Source of the DNA: Burkholderia sp. D-99
Lineage (GTDB): Bacteria; Pseudomonadota; Gammaproteobacteria; Burkholderiales; Burkholderiaceae
NCBI RefSeq assembly: GCF_011605345.1
Contig: NZ_JAAOXM010000022.1
Location: 1 to 48,388, forward strand
Length of the DNA: 48,388 nucleotides
Direction of reading: 5' to 3'
Below, one piece after another: positions 23,977 through 33,097 of the stretch. The notes below the pieces were generated by a model. It saw nothing but the letters and a program-made list of their open reading frames with translations, was not told where the DNA came from and did not search any database. Made by a program: the position numbers and the translations under genes. Every line of letters starts with the position of its first letter. Position 1 is the first letter of the stretch.

Positions 23977-25557
23977 TCAGAACGCGTAGATGAGTTGAGT
24001 GGCAAGCAGGTCGTTCGACTTCTCGTATGACCCGTCGTGGCGCAGGAACACCTTGTTGCTCGCCCAGTCGTGCCGGTATTCGACCTTCACCGTCACTTGC
24101 TGGGTCGGATAGAACAGCAGGTCGAACGCGGCGGCCTGCCGCGTCGCGCCCTTGCACTCGAAGCCGACGCCGCCGTTCGCCTTCGACAGCGCGAGGCAGT
24201 CCGCATCGATGCCGAAGCCGTTGTACGGATCCATCCCGTTGCCGTTCAGGCCGATCGACGACCCGCCGCCGCCGTTCTTCCGGTTGACGAGCAGGTCGTA
24301 GCGCAGCGTCGCGCCCATGCGGCCGACCACCGGCGCATTGAACTTGCGGTGCGCGAGCAGCGACAGCCCGAACCACTGCGCGAGCCCGCCGTTGAACGCG
24401 CCGTGCTGCTGCTGGCCGTAGTCGAGCTCGGCGTTGTACTGCGCATCGGCGAGCGTGTAGGTCGCATCGGCTTCGCCGAAGAAGAACGCGCCGTACGCGC
24501 TCGGTGCGTTGCCGCCCACGCCGTAGCGCACGTTGCCGGTCGCCGGATCGACCGCGCTCGGCAGCGTCTGGCGGCCGATGCTGATCGAGCCGCCGACGTC
24601 GAGCGCGCTGCCGCGCAGGTAATCGACGCGCGCGGTGAAGGTCGGCACCTTGTTGCTCGTCGTGATCGGGTCGCCCAGCGCGTTGACGCCGGTCTGCGTC
24701 ACCGCGCCCGCGCTGCGGAACTGCTCGTTGCCGACGAAGAACTTCCACGCCCAGTGGCCGTCCGCACTCTGGTAGTTGACGCCCGCGCCGATCGACGAGC
24801 CCGGATCGGAGAAGTCGTACAGCAGGTTGTGCGTGAGCGTGAGCATCTGGCTCGACTGCTGGTACTCGTAACCGGCGAACCCCGTCACGAGCCCGCCGAC
24901 GAACGCGGTCGTCCCCGACAGCGGCACCGTGACGACCGCCGTGTTCACGATGTCGAGCCCGCTCGCGCCGCTGCCCGTCATCATCGACAGGCCTGCGCCA
25001 CGGTTGGGCATCAGCGTGATTTCCGCGGACGGCGCGCTCGGGCCGACGCCGAACGTCTTCTTGATGTCGAGGAATACGTCGCCGAACGTGCTGTTGTAGT
25101 AGGTGTACGCGTTCTCGTGGTTCGCGAACTGGAACGACGACGTGCCGGCGCCCCGGTTGACCACATACGTCGGGTCGAGGTAGCCCGTCACCGACAGCCC
25201 CGCGATCGGCCCCGTGCGCGCGGCGTCGGTCAGCGAATCGACCTTCAGTTGCTGGTTTGCGACCTGCTGGCGGATTTCCGACACGTCGTCATTGGTCAGC
25301 ACGGCGGTCGCCTGCCCGTAGCCAGGTGTGGACGGGTCAGCCGCAGCACCGGTCGCCGCGTTCGACGCGTTCGACGCGTCCGATGCGACCGGTGCGGCCG
25401 AAGGCTTCGCGCCGAGCTGCGATTGCAGCGCGCTCATCTGCCGTTGCAGCACAGCGATCTGCTGCTGCAGCGTCCGGATCTGGTCGGCGCTCGAGTTCGC
25501 CGCGGCCAGCCCCGGCAGCGCTCCGGCGATCAGCGCGCAGAGCATCTTCTTTTTCAT
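23977..25557 (-). CDS. Outer-membrane porin-like protein (DUF3138 type)
   Basis: 526 residues. A signal peptide (MKKKMLCALIAGALPGLAAA) is followed by a coiled-coil stretch (DQIRTLQQQIAVLQRQMSAL), an Ala/Ser/Asn linker, and a long beta-rich domain ending in phenylalanine, as in outer-membrane barrels. This layout is that of the DUF3138 family of beta-proteobacteria. It lies within the polyamine run, 21 bases after potI, with a good AGGAG site. It is therefore likely to be the outer-membrane entry route for the same substrate. No experimental function is known to me for the family. Confidence 0.85.
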   Translation of the reverse strand: MKKKMLCALIAGALPGLAAANSSADQIRTLQQQIAVLQRQMSALQSQLGAKPSAAPVASDASNASNAATGAAADPSTPGYGQATAVLTNDDVSEIRQQVANQQLKVDSLTDAARTGPIAGLSVTGYLDPTYVVNRGAGTSSFQFANHENAYTYYNSTFGDVFLDIKKTFGVGPSAPSAEITLMPNRGAGLSMMTGSGASGLDIVNTAVVTVPLSGTTAFVGGLVTGFAGYEYQQSSQMLTLTHNLLYDFSDPGSSIGAGVNYQSADGHWAWKFFVGNEQFRSAGAVTQTGVNALGDPITTSNKVPTFTARVDYLRGSALDVGGSISIGRQTLPSAVDPATGNVRYGVGGNAPSAYGAFFFGEADATYTLADAQYNAELDYGQQQHGAFNGGLAQWFGLSLLAHRKFNAPVVGRMGATLRYDLLVNRKNGGGGSSIGLNGNGMDPYNGFGIDADCLALSKANGGVGFECKGATRQAAAFDLLFYPTQQVTVKVEYRHDWASNKVFLRHDGSYEKSNDLLATQLIYAF

Positions 25558-25578
25558 GGAATGTCTCCTGGTCGTTCG

Positions 25579-26520
25579 TCACTTCGTGGGATGCGGGAGG
25601 TGGTCGTGCAGCGGCGGCGCGGCCGGTGGGCGCGCGGGCGGCACGACGGATGGCGACGCGGGGGGGCCGGATGCCTCGGACGCGGATGCCGCGTGCCACA
25701 TCCGCGTGTCGCGCGCCTGCCGCCGCTCGCGGGCCAGCATCGCGCGGTTCACGACGACGACGCCGATCGTCACGGCCGTGATGAACACCGTGGCGAGCGC
25801 ATTCATCTCCGGATTCAGCCCCATTCGCACACGCGAGAACACGACGAGCGGCAGCGTCGTCGACCCGGGGCCCGACAGGAACGCGGACAGGATCACGTCG
25901 TCGATCGACACCGTGAACGCGAGCAGCCAGCCGGACACCAGCGCCTGCGCGATCAGCGGCAGCGTGATCACGAAGAACACCTTCCACGGCCGCGCGCCGA
26001 GATCGAGCGCGGCTTCCTCGATCGAGCGGTCGAGCTCCTTCACGCGCGACTGCACGATCACCGCGACGAACGACAGGCACAGCATCACGTGGCCGATCCA
26101 GATCGTCAGCCAGCCGCGCCCGGCCGGCCAACCGAAGGTCTGTTGCATCGCGACGAACAGCAGCAAGAGCGAGATGCCCTGGATCACCTCCGGAATCACG
26201 AGCGGCGCATTGATCATCGCGGCATACAGCGTGAAACCGCGAAAGCGCCCCATGCGGGCGAGCACGAAGCCGGCCCAGGTGCCGATCGCGACCGACGCGG
26301 TGGCCGTCAGCAGCGCGATCTTCAGCGACAGCCACGCGACCGCCAGCAGTTCGCCGTCGTGCAGCAGCGCGCCGTACCACTTCAGCGAGAAACCCGTCCA
26401 CACCGTCACGAGCTTCGACACGTTGAACGAATACACGACCAGGCTGACGATCGGGATGTACAGGAACAGGAAGCCCGCGCCCAGCACGCACGCGGACAGG
26501 ATGCGATTCGCGCGGGTCAT
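25579..26520 (-). CDS. potI: Polyamine ABC transporter permease PotI-like
   Basis: 313 residues with six membrane segments and the EAA loop (EEAALDLGARPWKVFFVITL) that docks onto the ATPase. The VSIDDVILSAFLSGPGS region matches PotI/PotC. It carries an extra Pro/Ala-rich tail of about 35 residues after the last helix, longer than E. coli PotI. Its ATG overlaps the potH stop by four bases. It forms the inner-membrane channel with PotH. Confidence 0.95.
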   Translation of the reverse strand: MTRANRILSACVLGAGFLFLYIPIVSLVVYSFNVSKLVTVWTGFSLKWYGALLHDGELLAVAWLSLKIALLTATASVAIGTWAGFVLARMGRFRGFTLYAAMINAPLVIPEVIQGISLLLLFVAMQQTFGWPAGRGWLTIWIGHVMLCLSFVAVIVQSRVKELDRSIEEAALDLGARPWKVFFVITLPLIAQALVSGWLLAFTVSIDDVILSAFLSGPGSTTLPLVVFSRVRMGLNPEMNALATVFITAVTIGVVVVNRAMLARERRQARDTRMWHAASASEASGPPASPSVVPPARPPAAPPLHDHLPHPTK

Positions 26521-27500
26521 GGCTTTGCCTCCGCTTCGGTCTGGCTGTAATGGAGCAGCGCCATCGGCACGAGCAGCAGCAGCACCATCGTCACCGTCAC
26601 CGCGGACGCCATCGGCCAGTCCATGTTGTTGAAGAACTCGTCCCACATCACGCGGCCGAGCATCAGCGTGTTCGCGCCGCCAAGCAGCTCGGGGATCACG
26701 TATTCGCCGACCGCCGGGATGAACACGAGCAGGCTGCCCGCGACGATGCCGTTCTTCGACAACGGCAGCGTGATGCGCCAGAACGCGGACCATGGCGTTG
26801 CGCCGAGATCGTTCGCGGCCTCGAGCAGCGTGAGATCCATCTTCACGAGGTGCGCGTACAGCGGCATCACCATGAACGGCAGGTACGAATAGACCATCCC
26901 GATGTAGACACCCGCGTCGGTGTGATACAGGCGCAGCGGTGTCGCGATCACGCCGAGCGCCGCCAGCACGTGGTTCAGCAGCCCGTCGTCCTTCATGATG
27001 CCGACCCACGCATAGACACGGATCAGGAACGACGTCCAGAACGGCAGCATCACGGCCATCATCAGCAGGTTGCGGCGGGCCGGCGCCGCACGCGCGATGC
27101 AGTAAGCGATCGGATAGCCGGCCAGCAGGCACATCAGCGTCGACGCCGCAGCCATCTTCAGCGAACTGACGTAGGTGTTCAGGTACAGGTCGTCCTGCAG
27201 CAGCAGCGCGTAATGCTTCAGCGACAGCACGACCTGCACGGTGCCGGCCTCCAGCCGCGCGAGTGCGGTGTACGGCGGGATGCCGAGCATCGAGTCGGCG
27301 AAGCTGATCTTCAGCACCAGCACGAACGGCAGTGCGAAGAAGACCGCGAGCCACATGAACGGCACACCGATCGCGACGCTGCGGCCCGACGGCAGGAAGC
27401 GCGACAGCGCAGCAAAGCGGCCCGGGCGGGCGCGGCGGGCGCCGGCGCTCGCGGCGCCGCTCGGCACCGGCGCGGACGGATTGGAAGCGGAGGTTCTCAT
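26517..27500 (-). CDS. potH: Polyamine ABC transporter permease PotH-like
   Basis: 327 residues. A basic, Pro/Ala-rich cytoplasmic N-terminus of about 40 residues precedes six membrane segments. The EAA loop reads EAANDLGATPWSAFWRITLP. Motifs PFWTSFLIRVYAW and IPAVGEYVIPELLGG are typical of PotH/PotB. It starts ten bases after the ATPase stop and overlaps potI by ATGA, indicating tight coupling in the operon. Confidence 0.95.
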   Translation of the reverse strand: MRTSASNPSAPVPSGAASAGARRARPGRFAALSRFLPSGRSVAIGVPFMWLAVFFALPFVLVLKISFADSMLGIPPYTALARLEAGTVQVVLSLKHYALLLQDDLYLNTYVSSLKMAAASTLMCLLAGYPIAYCIARAAPARRNLLMMAVMLPFWTSFLIRVYAWVGIMKDDGLLNHVLAALGVIATPLRLYHTDAGVYIGMVYSYLPFMVMPLYAHLVKMDLTLLEAANDLGATPWSAFWRITLPLSKNGIVAGSLLVFIPAVGEYVIPELLGGANTLMLGRVMWDEFFNNMDWPMASAVTVTMVLLLLVPMALLHYSQTEAEAKP

Positions 27501-27510
27501 CGTGGCGTCC

Positions 27511-28650
27511 TCACTGCGTCAGCACGACGCCGCTGGCCGGCGACCACGACACGAACACGTCGTCGTGCCACGCCGGTGCGTTGTCGTTCATCAGGTGCGA
27601 GCTCGACAGGTTCGACACGACCGTCTTGCCGCTCGGCAAGCGCACGTGGTACAGCGAGTAGCTGCCCATGTACGCGATGTCGGTCACGACGCCGCGCGCC
27701 CAGTTGTGTTTCGAGCCCGGCTTCTCGCGCGACACGTGGATGCGTTCCGGGCGCACCGAGATGCCGACCGGCATCCCGAGCGGGCCCGTGATGCCGTGGC
27801 TCACGACCATGCGTGCCTCGAGGTCTTCGCTCTCGACGAAGATGTGATCGGGTTCGTCCTCGACCACGCGGCCTTCGAACAGGTTGGTCGAGCCGATGAA
27901 TTCGGCCGAGAAGCGGCTGTTCGGGAATTCGTACACTTCGCCCGGCGCGCCGATCTGCACGATCTTGCCTTCGCTCATCACCGCGAGGCGGCTGGCCATC
28001 GTCATCGCCTCTTCCTGGTCGTGCGTGACCATCACGCAGGTTACGTCGACCTTCTCGATGATGTTCACGAGTTCGAGCTGGGTTTTCTGGCGGATCTTCT
28101 TGTCGAGCGCGGACATCGGCTCGTCGAGCAGCAGGAGCTTCGGACGCTTGACGAGCGAACGCGCGAGCGCGACGCGCTGCTGCTGGCCGCCTGAAAGTTG
28201 ATGCGGCTTGCGCTGCGCGTACTTGCTCATCTGCACGAGCGCGAGCGCATCGGCCACGCGCTCCTTGATCTCGTTCTTCGGCGTGCCTTCCTGCTTCAGG
28301 CCGAACGCGACGTTCGATTCGACCGTCATGTGCGGGAACAGCGCGTACGACTGGAACATCATGTTCACCGGGCGGCGGTACGGCGGTAGCGATGCGAGGT
28401 CCTCGCCGTCGACGAAGATCTTGCCGGTGGTGGCCGTCTCGAGCCCGGCGAGCATGCGCAGCAGCGTCGACTTGCCGCAACCCGAGCTGCCCAGCAGCGC
28501 GAACAGCTCGTTCTTCGCGATCGTCAGGTTCACGTTGTCGACGGCCGCGCTGTCGCCGAATTTCTTCACGACGTTTTCGATGCGCACGAAGGCGTCCGCA
28601 TCGTGGCGGGCACCGGTCGCGACCGATACGGCAGGGAGCGTATGGATCAT
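27511..28650 (-). CDS. potG: Polyamine ABC transporter ATPase PotG-like
   Basis: 379 residues. Walker A GSSGCGKST is at 54-62, the Q-loop glutamine at 100, signature LSGGQQQ at 152-158 and Walker B LLLLDEP at 172-178. A C-terminal TOBE-type domain (SVRPERIHVS) completes the PotG/PotA architecture. It powers import by the PotHI channel. It begins eleven bases after the binding-protein stop. Confidence 0.95.
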   Translation of the reverse strand: MIHTLPAVSVATGARHDADAFVRIENVVKKFGDSAAVDNVNLTIAKNELFALLGSSGCGKSTLLRMLAGLETATTGKIFVDGEDLASLPPYRRPVNMMFQSYALFPHMTVESNVAFGLKQEGTPKNEIKERVADALALVQMSKYAQRKPHQLSGGQQQRVALARSLVKRPKLLLLDEPMSALDKKIRQKTQLELVNIIEKVDVTCVMVTHDQEEAMTMASRLAVMSEGKIVQIGAPGEVYEFPNSRFSAEFIGSTNLFEGRVVEDEPDHIFVESEDLEARMVVSHGITGPLGMPVGISVRPERIHVSREKPGSKHNWARGVVTDIAYMGSYSLYHVRLPSGKTVVSNLSSSHLMNDNAPAWHDDVFVSWSPASGVVLTQ

Positions 28651-28661
28651 CGTCGTCTCCC

Positions 28662-29783
28662 TCAACCGCCCGACTTCAGTTGCAGCCACAGACGGTTCTG
28701 CATCCGTGCGATATCGGCGCTTCGCGGCATCGCGAGCGACGTCTTCGCGATCGTGGCATCGGACAGGTAGACGCTCGGGTCCTGCGCGATCGCCGGCGTC
28801 ACGAACGTGCGCGCAGCCTTGTTCGCGGTCGGGTAGAAGATCTCGTTCGTGATCGCCGCGTTGGTCTTCGGCTCCTCGATGTAGTTGATCCACTTCAGCG
28901 CGGCTTCGGGATGCGGCGCATCCTTCGGGATCGCCATCACGTCGAACCACAGCAGGCCGCCTTCCTTCGGGTTCACGTAACGGATTTCGTACGCGCGCTT
29001 CGCATCCAGCGTGCGCCGCCGCGCGATGCCGACGTCGCCCGACCAGCCGAGCACGACGCAGACATCGTTGTTCGCCAGGTCGTCCGCATAGCCGGCCGAG
29101 CTGAACTGCGTGACATACGGGCGGATCTTCTTCAGCACGTCGTAGGCCGCCTGGTAGTCGGCCGGGTTCTTGCTCTCGGGATCCTTGCCCATGTACTGCA
29201 GCGCCGCCGCGAACGCGGCGTCCGGCGCGTCGAGCAGCGAAATGCCGCAGCCTTTCAGCTTCGCCGCGTTCGCCGGGTCGAACAGCAGCGCCCAGCTGTC
29301 GGTCGGCGCGTTCTCGCCGAGCCGCTTCCTGACCGCCTCGACGTTGTAGCCGATCCCCGTCGTGCCCCACGCCCACGGCACGCCGTACTGGTTGCCCGGG
29401 TCGGCCTTCGCGACCATCTTCATCAGCACCGGGTCGAGGTTCGCGAGATTCGGCAGCTTCGTCTTGTCGAGCTTCTGGTACACGCCGGCCTGGATCTGCT
29501 GCGCGAGATAGTTCGACGTCGGCACGACGATGTCGTAGCCCGAGCTGCCCGCGAGCAGCTTGGTCTGCAGCGTATCGTCGCTGTCGTAGCTGTCGTAGCG
29601 CACCTTGATGCCCGACTGCTTCTCGAAGTTGGGCACCGTGTCCTTCGCGACGTACTCCGACCAGTTGTACACGTTCAGGTTGGCATCGCCGGCATGGGCG
29701 GACAGGCTTGCCGCGAAGGCCAGCATCGCCGACGTGACAAGCGCGGCGCGCAACGCCGGTTGACGACGGATACGGATACGCAT
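28662..29783 (-). CDS. potF: Periplasmic putrescine/polyamine-binding protein PotF-like
   Basis: 373 residues. A signal peptide ends near SAHA-GD (about 31). The mature protein starts with LNVYNWSEYV, where relatives bind the amine through Trp-Ser-Asp/Glu. LGWSGDV and WFDVMAIPKDA also match the ligand-site segments of PotF. It captures the polyamine and delivers it to PotGHI. AAGGAG precedes the ATG. It is the first gene of the nine-gene run, so the main promoter must lie in the region before it, shared with the divergent LuxR gene. Confidence 0.95.
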   Translation of the reverse strand: MRIRIRRQPALRAALVTSAMLAFAASLSAHAGDANLNVYNWSEYVAKDTVPNFEKQSGIKVRYDSYDSDDTLQTKLLAGSSGYDIVVPTSNYLAQQIQAGVYQKLDKTKLPNLANLDPVLMKMVAKADPGNQYGVPWAWGTTGIGYNVEAVRKRLGENAPTDSWALLFDPANAAKLKGCGISLLDAPDAAFAAALQYMGKDPESKNPADYQAAYDVLKKIRPYVTQFSSAGYADDLANNDVCVVLGWSGDVGIARRRTLDAKRAYEIRYVNPKEGGLLWFDVMAIPKDAPHPEAALKWINYIEEPKTNAAITNEIFYPTANKAARTFVTPAIAQDPSVYLSDATIAKTSLAMPRSADIARMQNRLWLQLKSGG

Positions 29784-29903
29784 GGGGATTCTCCTTGTGA
29801 TGGGGATCGGCCGTTGCGCCCGGTCCGGGTCCGGACTCGCGTCAACGCCGTCAAGCGGTGTTCAGCACAAGGGTCAATGTAGAGATCGCGGCCGGCAGCG
29901 TCA

Positions 29904-29920
29904 GTCCCGAAAACCGGGAC
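29904..29920. promoter_or_regulatory. Dyad in the potF/luxR divergent region
   Basis: Perfect six-base arms GTCCCG and CGGGAC flank AAAAC. It is about midway between the two divergent starts, a typical position for a regulator site. The neighbouring LuxR-type protein is the obvious candidate. Confidence 0.6.
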
Positions 29921-29948
29921 AAACGGCGACGTCGGCCAGCGCCGTTTG
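29920..29948. promoter_or_regulatory. Second dyad in the potF/luxR divergent region
   Basis: Perfect nine-base arms CAAACGGCG and CGCCGTTTG flank eleven bases, abutting the first dyad. The spacing of about one helical turn between arms fits a dimeric regulator. Confidence 0.6.
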
Positions 29949-30025
29949 GGTAGATTCCCGCGTAGGCAGTCGAAAATATTCGTGATACCTGTAGCGCCAC
30001 CTGAAAATCTTCGACACACGACGTC

Positions 30026-30859
30026 ATGAGCGCTGCGCTGCCCGCCCCCGATCTCCCGCTGAGCCACGTCGCGTTCGTGACCGAAACGCTGGGCGACATC
30101 GCCCAGGCCGTCGGGACGCCGCAGTTCATGCGCGCCGTCTACGACACGCTCGTGCGCTACGTCGACTTCGACGCCGTGCATCTCGACTACGAGCGCAGTG
30201 CCGCGTCCGGCCGGCGCAGCGTCGGCTGGATCGGCAGCTTCGGCCGCGAGCCCGAGCTGGTCGCGCAGGTGATGCGCCACTACTACCGCAGCTACGCGAG
30301 TGACGATGCAACGTACGCGGCGATCGAAACCGACAACGACGTGCAGTTGCTGCAGGTGTCCGCGCAGCGCGTCGCCAGCGAGCTCCGGCATCTGTTCTTC
30401 GATGCCGGCGACATTCACGACGAATGCGTGGTCGCGGGCGTGACGGGCGGCACGCGTTACTCGATCTCGATCGCGCGCTCGCGACGGCTGCCGCCGTTTT
30501 CGCTGAAGGAGCTGAGCCTGTTGAAGCAGCTTTCGCAGGTCGTGCTGCCGTTGGCCTCCGCGCACAAGCGCCTGCTCGGCGCGATCTCCGCCGACGACGC
30601 GCCACGCGACGAACTCGATCTCGACCTCGTCGCGCAATGGCTGCCGGAATGGCAGGAGCGCCTGACCGCGCGCGAAATGCACGTGTGCGCGTCGTTCATC
30701 CAGGGCATGACCTCGGCGGCCATCGCGCAATCGATGGGGCTCAAGACGTCCACCGTCGACACGTACGCGAAGCGCGCCTTCGCGAAGCTCGGTGTCGATT
30801 CGCGCCGGCAACTGATGACGCTCGTACTGAGAAACGCGTCGCGGCGGCACGCCGCATAG
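30026..30859 (+). CDS. LuxR-family regulator divergent from the polyamine operon
   Basis: 277 residues. The C-terminal LuxR/GerE helix-turn-helix lies at about 214-262 (LTAREMHVCASFIQGMTSAA, then SMGLKTSTVDTYAKRAFAKLG). The N-terminal two thirds are an uncharacterised domain without an obvious receiver aspartate, so a small molecule rather than phosphorylation may be the signal. The ATG at 30026 has a weak ribosome site. Its position next to potF suggests control of polyamine uptake and breakdown. This differs from E. coli, where the puu genes are controlled by PuuR. Confidence 0.9.
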   Translation: MSAALPAPDLPLSHVAFVTETLGDIAQAVGTPQFMRAVYDTLVRYVDFDAVHLDYERSAASGRRSVGWIGSFGREPELVAQVMRHYYRSYASDDATYAAIETDNDVQLLQVSAQRVASELRHLFFDAGDIHDECVVAGVTGGTRYSISIARSRRLPPFSLKELSLLKQLSQVVLPLASAHKRLLGAISADDAPRDELDLDLVAQWLPEWQERLTAREMHVCASFIQGMTSAAIAQSMGLKTSTVDTYAKRAFAKLGVDSRRQLMTLVLRNASRRHAA

Positions 30860-31011
30860 CGTCCCCGTGCACCGTCCGCCGGCCGGTTGCGCGCGCATCC
30901 ATCTGCGCGCCGCCTCATAACGATCCGACAATTTATTGGTTCCCTCGACGATGCGCTATCCGTATCGTTCACCGACTCGTCAGACCAATCGACCAACGGG
31001 GGAATCCAACA

Positions 31012-32184
31012 ATGAAACAGATCCGTTCATTCGCACTGCTCGCGCTGCCGGCCGCGCTCTATGCCGCCGGCGCCCACTCGCAAAGCAGCGTCACGCTGTA
31101 CGGCATCGCCGATGCCGGCATTGCCTACGTGCACAACGCGCAGAACGCGAACGGCAGCAACGCGTCGAGCCTCGTCAAGTTCAGCAGCGGCAACCTGTCG
31201 GGCAGCCGCTGGGGGCTGCGCGGCACCGAGGATCTCGGCGGCGGCCTGGCCGCGCTGTTCCAGCTCGAGAACGGCTTCAACATCGGCACGGGCGCACTCG
31301 GCCAGGGCTCGCGCGAATTCGGCCGCAAGGCTGTCGTCGGCCTCGCGAGCAGCACGTACGGTACGGTGACGCTCGGCCGCCAGTACGATCCGGTCGTGGA
31401 TCTCGTGCAGGGCCTCACGCAGGACAACTACTTCGGCGGCGTGTTCGCGACGCCGGGCGACCTCGACAACTACGACAACAGCCTGCGCGTCAGCAACTCG
31501 GTGAAATACACGAGCCCGCTGATCTCGGGCTTCCAGTTCGAAGGCCTGTACGGCTTCGGCGGCGTCGCGGGCGCCACCGGCAGCGGCCGCACGTACAGCT
31601 TCGGCGCAAGCTACGCGAACGGCCCGCTGTCGCTCGGCGCCGGCTTCTTCTACGCGAACGGCGGCTCCACGGTCGCGAACGGCGTGCGCACGTGGTCGAG
31701 CAGCTCGGACACGTTGTTCAACACCGTGATCAACCAGGGCTTCTCGAGCGCGAAGTCGATCCAGATCGTGCGTGTGGCCGGCCAGTACGTGGCCGGGCCC
31801 GCCACCTTCGGCCTCGCGTATTCGAATACGCAGTACGGCGCGGACACGCTGTCGGCATTCAGCCAGAACGCGAAGTTCAACAACGGCTCGGCGTTCTTCA
31901 ACTGGCAGTTCTCGCCGGCGCTGCGCGCGGGCGTCGGCTACAACTACACGTCGCTGACGGGCCCGTCTTCCGCGCACTACAACCAGGTCAACCTCGGCGC
32001 GGACTACGCGCTGTCGAAGCGCACCGACCTGTATGCGCTGTTCGGCTACCAGAAGGCGAGCGGCAACACGCTCAACGCGAACGGCGCGATCGTGAAGGCC
32101 GCCGCGTCGGTCGGCTCGTACGGCGTGAATTCCGGCACCGATACGCAGGAACTCGCGATCGTCGGGATTCGCCACAAGTTCTGA
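31012..32184 (+). CDS. OmpC-like Gram-negative porin
   Basis: 390 residues. The signal peptide ends near GAHS-QS (23). The mature start SSVTLYGIADAGIAYV, the GSRWGLRGTEDLGGGL turn and the final phenylalanine after RHK are hallmarks of beta-proteobacterial 16-strand trimeric porins. The ATG at 31012 has a GGGGGAA site. Open sequence further upstream belongs to the shadow of the LuxR gene. It is separated from that gene by 152 bases and probably has its own promoter. A strong palindrome follows the stop. Confidence 0.95.
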   Translation: MKQIRSFALLALPAALYAAGAHSQSSVTLYGIADAGIAYVHNAQNANGSNASSLVKFSSGNLSGSRWGLRGTEDLGGGLAALFQLENGFNIGTGALGQGSREFGRKAVVGLASSTYGTVTLGRQYDPVVDLVQGLTQDNYFGGVFATPGDLDNYDNSLRVSNSVKYTSPLISGFQFEGLYGFGGVAGATGSGRTYSFGASYANGPLSLGAGFFYANGGSTVANGVRTWSSSSDTLFNTVINQGFSSAKSIQIVRVAGQYVAGPATFGLAYSNTQYGADTLSAFSQNAKFNNGSAFFNWQFSPALRAGVGYNYTSLTGPSSAHYNQVNLGADYALSKRTDLYALFGYQKASGNTLNANGAIVKAAASVGSYGVNSGTDTQELAIVGIRHKF

Positions 32185-32221
32185 TCGCGTCGCAACACGA
32201 CGACAACAACAACGACAGCCG

Positions 32222-32249
32222 GCAGGCGCGCACCGCGGTGCGCGCCTGC
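32222..32249. terminator. 28-base perfect palindrome after the porin
   Basis: The half GCAGGCGCGCACCG is followed by its exact reverse complement, giving a stem of about twelve pairs. It lies 37 bases past the porin stop. There is only a weak T run after it, so it may be a terminator or an mRNA-stabilising stem. Confidence 0.65.
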
Positions 32250-32298
32250 GGCGTTTACACTGTCGCGTTCACGTTCCGCACGACACAAGGAGGCCGGC

Positions 32299-32943
32299 AT
32301 GCTGACCGTATGGGGGCGCCGCAACGCATTCAACGTCCAGAAGGTGATGTGGCTCGTCGACGAGCTCGCGCTCGCGCATCGGCACGTGCCGGCCGGCGGG
32401 CAGTTCGGCGTGCTCGACACGCCCGGATTTCTCGCGATGAACCCGCACGGGCGCGTGCCCGTGATCGACGACGGCGGCACGGTCGTCTGGGAGTCGCACA
32501 GCATCCTGCGCTACCTCGCCGCGCGTTACGGACGCCCCGGTTTCTGGCACGACGATCCGGCCGTACAGTCGCGCGCCGACCGCTGGATGGACTGGTCGCA
32601 AACCACGCTGCAGCCGACGTTCCTGAACGGCGTGTTCCGGGGCTTCTACCGGACGCCGCCCGAGCAGCGCGACACGGCGCGCGTCGAGCAAAGCATCGCG
32701 CAGTGCGCGCAACACTTCCGGACACTCGATGCGGTGCTGGCCGGGCAACCGTTTCTCGCGGGCGACGCGCTCACGCTCGCCGACATCGCGGCCGGTACGC
32801 ATCTATACCGCTATTTCGAACTCGACATCGCTCGGCCGGATATACCCCATGTGCAAGCGTGGTACGAACGGCTGAAAGCGCGGCCCGCGTATCGCACGCA
32901 CGTGATGATTCCGTTCGACGACCTGCGCGGCAAACTCGACTGA
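32299..32943 (+). CDS. Glutathione S-transferase family protein
   Basis: 214 residues with the usual two domains. The thioredoxin-like N-terminal domain (about 1-80) has the cis-proline motif GRVPVI and the ESHSIL glutathione-contact segment. The all-helical C-terminal domain has the ALTLADIAAGTHLYRY capping motif. It likely conjugates or reduces electrophiles with glutathione in the cytoplasm. AAGGAGG lies before the ATG. The active-site region reads GRRNAFNVQKV, so the catalytic residue is not an obvious serine. Specific substrate unknown. Confidence 0.93.
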   Translation: MLTVWGRRNAFNVQKVMWLVDELALAHRHVPAGGQFGVLDTPGFLAMNPHGRVPVIDDGGTVVWESHSILRYLAARYGRPGFWHDDPAVQSRADRWMDWSQTTLQPTFLNGVFRGFYRTPPEQRDTARVEQSIAQCAQHFRTLDAVLAGQPFLAGDALTLADIAAGTHLYRYFELDIARPDIPHVQAWYERLKARPAYRTHVMIPFDDLRGKLD

Positions 32944-33097
32944 GCGGGCGCCGCGCCAACGGCGGGACGGCTTGTTGGAAGGTTGTAAGAACAACGGTGT
33001 AGGGTGCCGACCTGTACGCCCGCCGGATATGCATGCGTCGTCGCGACCGGGATCGTCGCCAGGCGGGTCATGGCTGACCAACCACGCAGGCAAGGTG

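Noticed and set aside
26517..26520. Frameshift between potH and potI
   Set aside because: The four-base ATGA overlap is ordinary translational coupling and both proteins are complete.
32972..33097. A 42-residue N-terminal extension of the acyltransferase
   Set aside because: No ribosome site, Pro/Ser/Gly-rich composition, and the family's first helix follows properly from ATG 33098.
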